A stretch of DNA of 64,000 bases from Kitasatospora aureofaciens (GTDB taxonomy: Bacteria > Actinomycetota > Actinomycetes > Streptomycetales > Streptomycetaceae): positions 62,001-126,000 of the forward strand of contig JODU01000005.1 of assembly GCA_000720845.1 (NCBI GenBank). Reading direction: 5' to 3'. The notes below the pieces were generated by a model. It made no database searches. It had not been told where the DNA came from and was given only the letters and a program-made list of their open reading frames with translations. Position 1 is the stretch's first letter; every line of letters begins with the position of its first letter. Positions 60,177-64,000 of the stretch are shown here, in pieces. Made by a program: the position numbers and the translations under genes.

Positions 60177-62112
60177 GAGGGAGCCTTCGTGTGACGGGGT
60201 GGGGGAAACGTACGGAGCGGACCGACCCCAGAGCGGGACCGAGACCCTGGACGCCCAGGGCGAGGCCCAGGACGACGAAGACGCCGCCGACGGTCGCGGC
60301 GCCGGCGGCCAGCGAGAGACCGGCCCGCGTGACGTCGGCCGCCGGGCCCCCGGAGCCGGTGACCCGGTCCGCGGCCAGCGCGCCCGCGCCGGTCGCCACG
60401 ACCGCGGCCAGCAGCGGCCGGCCCAGGTCGGCCAGGACCCGCCGGACCCGCACCGGCACGCTGCGCGGGCCCATCCCGGCGAGCAGCAGGGCGGCGGTGA
60501 CGGTGATGCCGGCGGCGTTGGCGGCGGCGATGCCGGACACGCCCCACGGGCCGACCGCGCGGACGCCCACGACGCCGGTGACGACGACGCCAACGGCCAT
60601 CGCGCCGAACGGGTACCAGGAGGCGTGGCCCGCCGAGAAGTAGGAGCGGGCCAGCGCGCCCACCACCGTCTGGCCGAGCAGCCCCAGCGCGTACACGCGC
60701 ATGACGTCCGCGGTCGCCGCCGTGTCGGCCGCCGTGAACGCGCCGCGCTGGAAGAGCAGATGGACGATCTGCGGCGCGCAGGCGACGACGGTGGCCGCGC
60801 CGACGAGCACCAGACCGGCGGCCAGCGCCACGTCCCGCTCGACCCGGTCGCGGGCCCGCTCCGTGTCGCCGTCGGCCAGCGCGCGGGCCACCACCGGGAA
60901 GGTGACCGTGCACAGCATCAGCGACAGCGTCATCGGGATCTGGGCGACCTTCTGCGCGTAGTTGAGGTGCGAGATGGCCCCGGAGGGGAGCCCGGAGGCC
61001 AGGAAGCGCTCGATGAGGACCTGGGACTGACGGCACAGGGCGAACAGCAGCACGGTCCCGAACAGAGCGAGGGCGAGGGGACGCGCACCGTCCACGACGC
61101 CCGACGGGCGTGCGCTGTCCGTGGTGGCCGACGGGTGTGCGTTGTCCGTGGTGGCTGATGGGCGTGCGCTGTGCGTGATGGCTGGAGGGGGTTCTCCGGC
61201 CGCGGCGCCCACTGCGCCCGCGCCGTCCGTGGTGACCGGCGGGTGCTCCGCGTCCGTGGTGCGGGGCGCGCACTCGTCGCCGTCCCGGCGTCGCATCTGG
61301 CCCAGCAGCGACGGCAACTGGGCCGCCACCATCAGAACCCCGCCCACCGCGACACCGGCCGCCGCCGAGCGCACCCCCCAGCGCCCGCCGAGCACGAACA
61401 TCGCCGTGATGATGCCGGTGTTGTAGGCGACGTAGATCGCCGCCGGTGCGGGGAACCGGCGGTGCGCCCGCAGCGCGGCGCTGCAGTACCCGGCGAGCCC
61501 GAAGCTGACGACGCAGGTGGCGGTGAGCCTCGTGCAGTCCACGGCGAGGGCGTGGTCGGCCAGCCCCGGCGCCAGGGCCCGCACCAGCACCGGCGCGGCG
61601 GCGGCGACCAGCGCACCGGCCGCGGCGAAGGCCAGGGCCAGCCGGGGCAGGGTCGAGGCGACCAGCGCGCGGACCGGGTCACCGGGGGCGCCCCGCGCGC
61701 GGCGGGCCAGCGCCAGGCTGAACATCGGGACCAGCGCGAAGGCCAGCCCGTCCTCGATCAGCAGCGTCGCCGCGAACTCGGGCACCGTCCACGCCACCAG
61801 GAAGGCGTCCGTCTCGCTCCCGGCCCCGAACAGCCGGGCCAGCGCCTGGTCCCGGGCCAGCCCGAGCACCGACCCGGCCACCGAGAACACGGCCGTGACG
61901 AAGGCGGCGCGGGCGAGGAAACGCCCCGAGGAGCGGCTCTCCACGCCGGGTGCGGTCTCCGCCTGCGGGGCCTCGGTCCGGGGGCCCGCGTGCCGCGTGG
62001 AGGCCGCGGTATCGGGAGCCCGCGCGGGTGCCCAGGCCGGTGGGGAGTCGGCCGGGCCCGCACCGTGGGGTGCGCCCGCTTCGCCCGTCGTGTGCGGCGA
62101 GGCCGTGGTCAC
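60130..62112 (-). CDS. MurJ/MviN-family lipid flippase
   Basis: A 660-residue membrane protein with about 14 helices of the MOP/MurJ fold (VFSVAGSVLGLARDQALARL, ETDAFLVAWTVPEFAATLLI, YNTGIITAMFVLGGRWGVRS, LNYAQKVAQIPMTLSLMLCT, YALGLLGQTVVGALARSYFS). A disordered N-terminus of about 65 residues precedes helix 1, and a repeat-bearing Thr/Ala/Pro/Ser loop of about 60 residues interrupts the core. Placed in a polysaccharide operon it likely moves the lipid-linked oligosaccharide across the membrane. GTG 62112 overlaps the preceding stop (GTGA). Confidence 0.9.
   Translation of the reverse strand: MTTASPHTTGEAGAPHGAGPADSPPAWAPARAPDTAASTRHAGPRTEAPQAETAPGVESRSSGRFLARAAFVTAVFSVAGSVLGLARDQALARLFGAGSETDAFLVAWTVPEFAATLLIEDGLAFALVPMFSLALARRARGAPGDPVRALVASTLPRLALAFAAAGALVAAAAPVLVRALAPGLADHALAVDCTRLTATCVVSFGLAGYCSAALRAHRRFPAPAAIYVAYNTGIITAMFVLGGRWGVRSAAAGVAVGGVLMVAAQLPSLLGQMRRRDGDECAPRTTDAEHPPVTTDGAGAVGAAAGEPPPAITHSARPSATTDNAHPSATTDSARPSGVVDGARPLALALFGTVLLFALCRQSQVLIERFLASGLPSGAISHLNYAQKVAQIPMTLSLMLCTVTFPVVARALADGDTERARDRVERDVALAAGLVLVGAATVVACAPQIVHLLFQRGAFTAADTAATADVMRVYALGLLGQTVVGALARSYFSAGHASWYPFGAMAVGVVVTGVVGVRAVGPWGVSGIAAANAAGITVTAALLLAGMGPRSVPVRVRRVLADLGRPLLAAVVATGAGALAADRVTGSGGPAADVTRAGLSLAAGAATVGGVFVVLGLALGVQGLGPALGSVRSVRFPHPVTRRLPHGRSRYRFPFRHHHR
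61102..61182 (-). repeat. 27-bp minisatellite, three copies, inside the flippase gene
   Basis: Three contiguous 27-bp units starting at 61102, 61129 and 61156 differ at a few bases each. They encode about nine residues per unit, reading ARPSATTDN, AHPSATTDS and ARPSGVVDG, in a loop between membrane helices. Confidence 0.8.
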
Positions 62113-63425
62113 CGCTCCGGCACCTCCCGCGCGGCGGAACCCAGCGCCCACCAGGCCGCGAGCCCCAGGCACACCGCCGTCAGCACGGTCGACGGGCCGC
62201 CGATGTCGGCGTACGCGAAGTCGGTCAGCTGCCACACGAGCAGCCCGCAGGCGACGAACGCGCAGTCCGGCACCGAGCCCCGGTCCCGCCGCACGGCGAT
62301 CAGCCCGCGCAGGCCCAGCACGAGCAGCGCCAGCCAGCTCCCGGCCAGCGCCACCAGCCCGATCAGCCCCTGCTCGGCCAGCACCAGCAGGTACATGTTG
62401 TGCGGGGACAGCAGCGGCTGCCTGCGGTACCCGGCGCCCGCGCCGTCGGTCTCGCTGCCCGAGGACAGCGCCAACGAGGCGTGCGCGTCCCGGTGTTCGG
62501 GAAAGCCCTTCAGCCCCACCCCGGTCAGCGGCCGCTCCCGCCACATCCCGGCCGCCGCCGCCCACATCGTGTAACGGTCGGTCACCGACTGGTCGGGGGC
62601 GTCGGTGACCTCCGTGATGCTGCCGACCCGCTCCTGGAGCATCGCCGTACCGACCCCGAAGCCGCCCACCAGCACCACCGCCGCCGCGACCACGGCCGCG
62701 CCCACCGCCAGCGCCCTGCGCGCCCCCGCGAGCAGCAGCTGCACCGCGCACGTCACCGCCGTCGCGATCCACGCCCCGCGGCTGAACGACAGGGCGAGCG
62801 GCAGCAGCAGGGCGAGCGCGCACCCGGCGGCGAGCAGCCGCTGCCGCACCGGTGTCCGGCCCAGCGCCAGCCCCACCGCGCAGACCAGCCCCAGGGAGAC
62901 CACGGTCGCCATCCCCATCACGTCCTGCGGCCCGAAGGTGCCCACCGCCCGGATCCGCTCGCCCTGGTAGGAGGCGCCGGTCCCGGTCACGTACTGGTGC
63001 GCCCCGACCGCCCCCTGCCACAGGGCCAGCCCCACCATCGACCAGGTGAGCAGCCGTACGTCGCCCCGGTCGCGGACGAGCAGCAGTACGGCCGCCGGGA
63101 CCAGGACGAAGACCTGGAGGTAGCGGCCGAGTCCGGCCGGCCCCGCCCCGGGCGACAGCGCGCCCGCGGCGGCGACGGCCAGGCCCAGCACGGGCAGACC
63201 GAGCACCACGGCCGCCGTACGGGACAGCGGGCGCCGCCGGTCCCGCACCAGCCGCAGCGCGCAGTACAGCACGGCCAGCGCCGAGACCGCGTCGGCCGGG
63301 TGCGCGCCGCCCCCGTCGTCCGGGGCGAGGGGCAGCGCGAGCAGCGCGACGACGGCGACCACGGCCAGCACGGGCGGCGGCCGCCGTACGCGCGCCGTCG
63401 GCCGCAAGGGCAGGGCGTGGGCCAC
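62109..63425 (-). CDS. O-antigen ligase/Wzy-like membrane protein
   Basis: A 438-residue protein with about eleven helices and one large loop. LSFSRGAWIATAVTCAVQLL and SPHNMYLLVLAEQGLIGLVA are the two signature regions of the O-antigen ligase/polymerase (Wzy_C) domain, with the Arg and His that act at the glycan-transfer site. A loop between about residues 250 and 310 is hydrophilic. It either polymerises repeats or ligates the glycan to an acceptor. GTG 63425 follows the sugar transferase stop by 5 bases and has GGGGAG ahead. Confidence 0.88.
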   Translation of the reverse strand: MAHALPLRPTARVRRPPPVLAVVAVVALLALPLAPDDGGGAHPADAVSALAVLYCALRLVRDRRRPLSRTAAVVLGLPVLGLAVAAAGALSPGAGPAGLGRYLQVFVLVPAAVLLLVRDRGDVRLLTWSMVGLALWQGAVGAHQYVTGTGASYQGERIRAVGTFGPQDVMGMATVVSLGLVCAVGLALGRTPVRQRLLAAGCALALLLPLALSFSRGAWIATAVTCAVQLLLAGARRALAVGAAVVAAAVVLVGGFGVGTAMLQERVGSITEVTDAPDQSVTDRYTMWAAAAGMWRERPLTGVGLKGFPEHRDAHASLALSSGSETDGAGAGYRRQPLLSPHNMYLLVLAEQGLIGLVALAGSWLALLVLGLRGLIAVRRDRGSVPDCAFVACGLLVWQLTDFAYADIGGPSTVLTAVCLGLAAWWALGSAAREVPER

Positions 63426-63430
63426 CTGGG

Positions 63431-64000
63431 TCAGCTCCCCGTGGGGCGCACGAGCGCGGCGGCCGTGCGCAGCAGGATGCACACGTCCCGCCACAGCGAC
63501 CAGTCGTCGATGTAGGCGTTGTCGAAGCGGGCCCGGTCCTCGATGGACGTGTCCCCGCGCAACCCGTTGATCTGAGCCAGGCCGGTGATCCCGGCCGGCA
63601 TCCGGTGGCGGGCCGCGTAGCCGGGGTGGGCCTGGCTGAACCGGGCCACGAAGTACGGGCGTTCGGGCCGCGGGCCGACCAGGCTCATGTCGCCCCGGAA
63701 GACGTTCCACAGCTGGAGCAGCTCGTCCAGCGAGGTGCGCCGCAGGAAGCGGCAGAACCACGGCATCCGGCGTTCGTCCGCCACGCTCCACCGGGTCGCC
63801 GACTCGTGCTCGTCCGCCGGTCGGTGGGTACGGAACTTCAGCAGTGTGAACGGCCTGCCGCCCTCCCCGACGCGCTCCTGCCGGAACAGCACGCCGGGAC
63901 CGCCCACCACCCGCAGCACCGCGGCACAGGCCAGCAGCAGGGGGCTCAGCAGCAGCAACAGCGCCCCGGACACCGTCACGTCCAGGACCCGCTTGCCGGC
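63431..64000 (-). CDS. undecaprenyl-phosphate sugar-1-phosphate transferase (5' end outside window)
   Basis: The last 190 residues of a bacterial sugar transferase; the frame is open to the right edge of the window. GKRVLDVTVSGALLLLLSP is the re-entrant membrane helix. FRQERVGEGGRPFTLLKFRT, RRTSLDELLQLWNVFRGDMS and LVGPRPERPYF are the catalytic motifs. RARFDNAYIDDWSLWRDV is the conserved C-terminus. It starts the polymer by linking a sugar phosphate to the lipid carrier. Upstream parts (perhaps an extra membrane domain) are not visible. Head of the operon as far as seen. Confidence 0.92.
   Translation of the reverse strand, partial: AGKRVLDVTVSGALLLLLSPLLLACAAVLRVVGGPGVLFRQERVGEGGRPFTLLKFRTHRPADEHESATRWSVADERRMPWFCRFLRRTSLDELLQLWNVFRGDMSLVGPRPERPYFVARFSQAHPGYAARHRMPAGITGLAQINGLRGDTSIEDRARFDNAYIDDWSLWRDVCILLRTAAALVRPTGS

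Overview
The window is about 72-73 percent G+C, nearly every codon ends in G or C, GTG starts are common, and it carries rodlin and chaplin genes. Together these point to a Streptomyces chromosome. The chaplin/rodlin neighbourhood next to a citrate synthase recalls the rdlAB-chpDA region of the S. coelicolor core (from memory, not checked), so this looks like conserved arm/core DNA rather than a mobile island. I saw no rRNA, tRNA, CRISPR array, transposase or integrase, and no in-frame TTA (bldA) codon in the genes I checked by eye.

Layout. 1-11 kb: the end of a phytase-like esterase, a fused two-half ABC exporter, a small secreted protein, an S37 aminopeptidase, an LppU-like lipoprotein, a GH3 hexosaminidase, and a divergent LysR/EamA pair. 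11-17.4 kb: a GNAT gene, then a sugar-catabolism locus made of a TIM-barrel isomerase, a LacI repressor, and a divergent Gfo/Idh/MocA dehydrogenase - DUF993 - isomerase operon with AAGCGCTT operators. 17.5-23.5 kb: a complete ribose operon on the minus strand (rbsR-rbsA-rbsCB-rbsK-rbsD) with permease and binding protein fused in one polypeptide and two operator copies in front. 23.6-25.2 kb: an ECF41 sigma factor divergent from an AhpD/CMD-like gene, each with a sigma-type target promoter. 25.2-28.8 kb: an ArsR-SRPBCC autorepressor, the ATPase/XRE/DUF397 trio typical of actinomycetes, a hypothetical protein and a Uma2 protein.

28.9-42 kb: RecD2 helicase, citrate synthase with a structured leader, a LysR/NmrA/DUF1772 locus, a copper pump and chaperone with a CsoR-like box, a GNAT gene, a small HTH protein, and methylmalonate-semialdehyde dehydrogenase with a long leader. 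42-51 kb: an APC permease, a serine hydrolase fused to an ABC ATPase plus its ABC-2 permease, a von Willebrand A lipoprotein, and an acyl-CoA synthetase behind two palindromes.

51-64 kb is a cell-surface region. Divergent rodlins and two chaplins (one short, one long with a sortase signal) build the hydrophobic aerial sheath. Next comes a minus-strand exopolysaccharide operon in transcription order: initiating sugar transferase, O-antigen ligase/polymerase-like protein, MurJ/MviN flippase, polysaccharide deacetylase, GT4 glycosyltransferase, Wzz-like protein and CelD/FemAB-like acyltransferase, with a GH26-like secreted glycosidase and an ATP-grasp ligase beside it. This cluster and the hydrolase-ABC fusion are the best candidates for little-described systems here.
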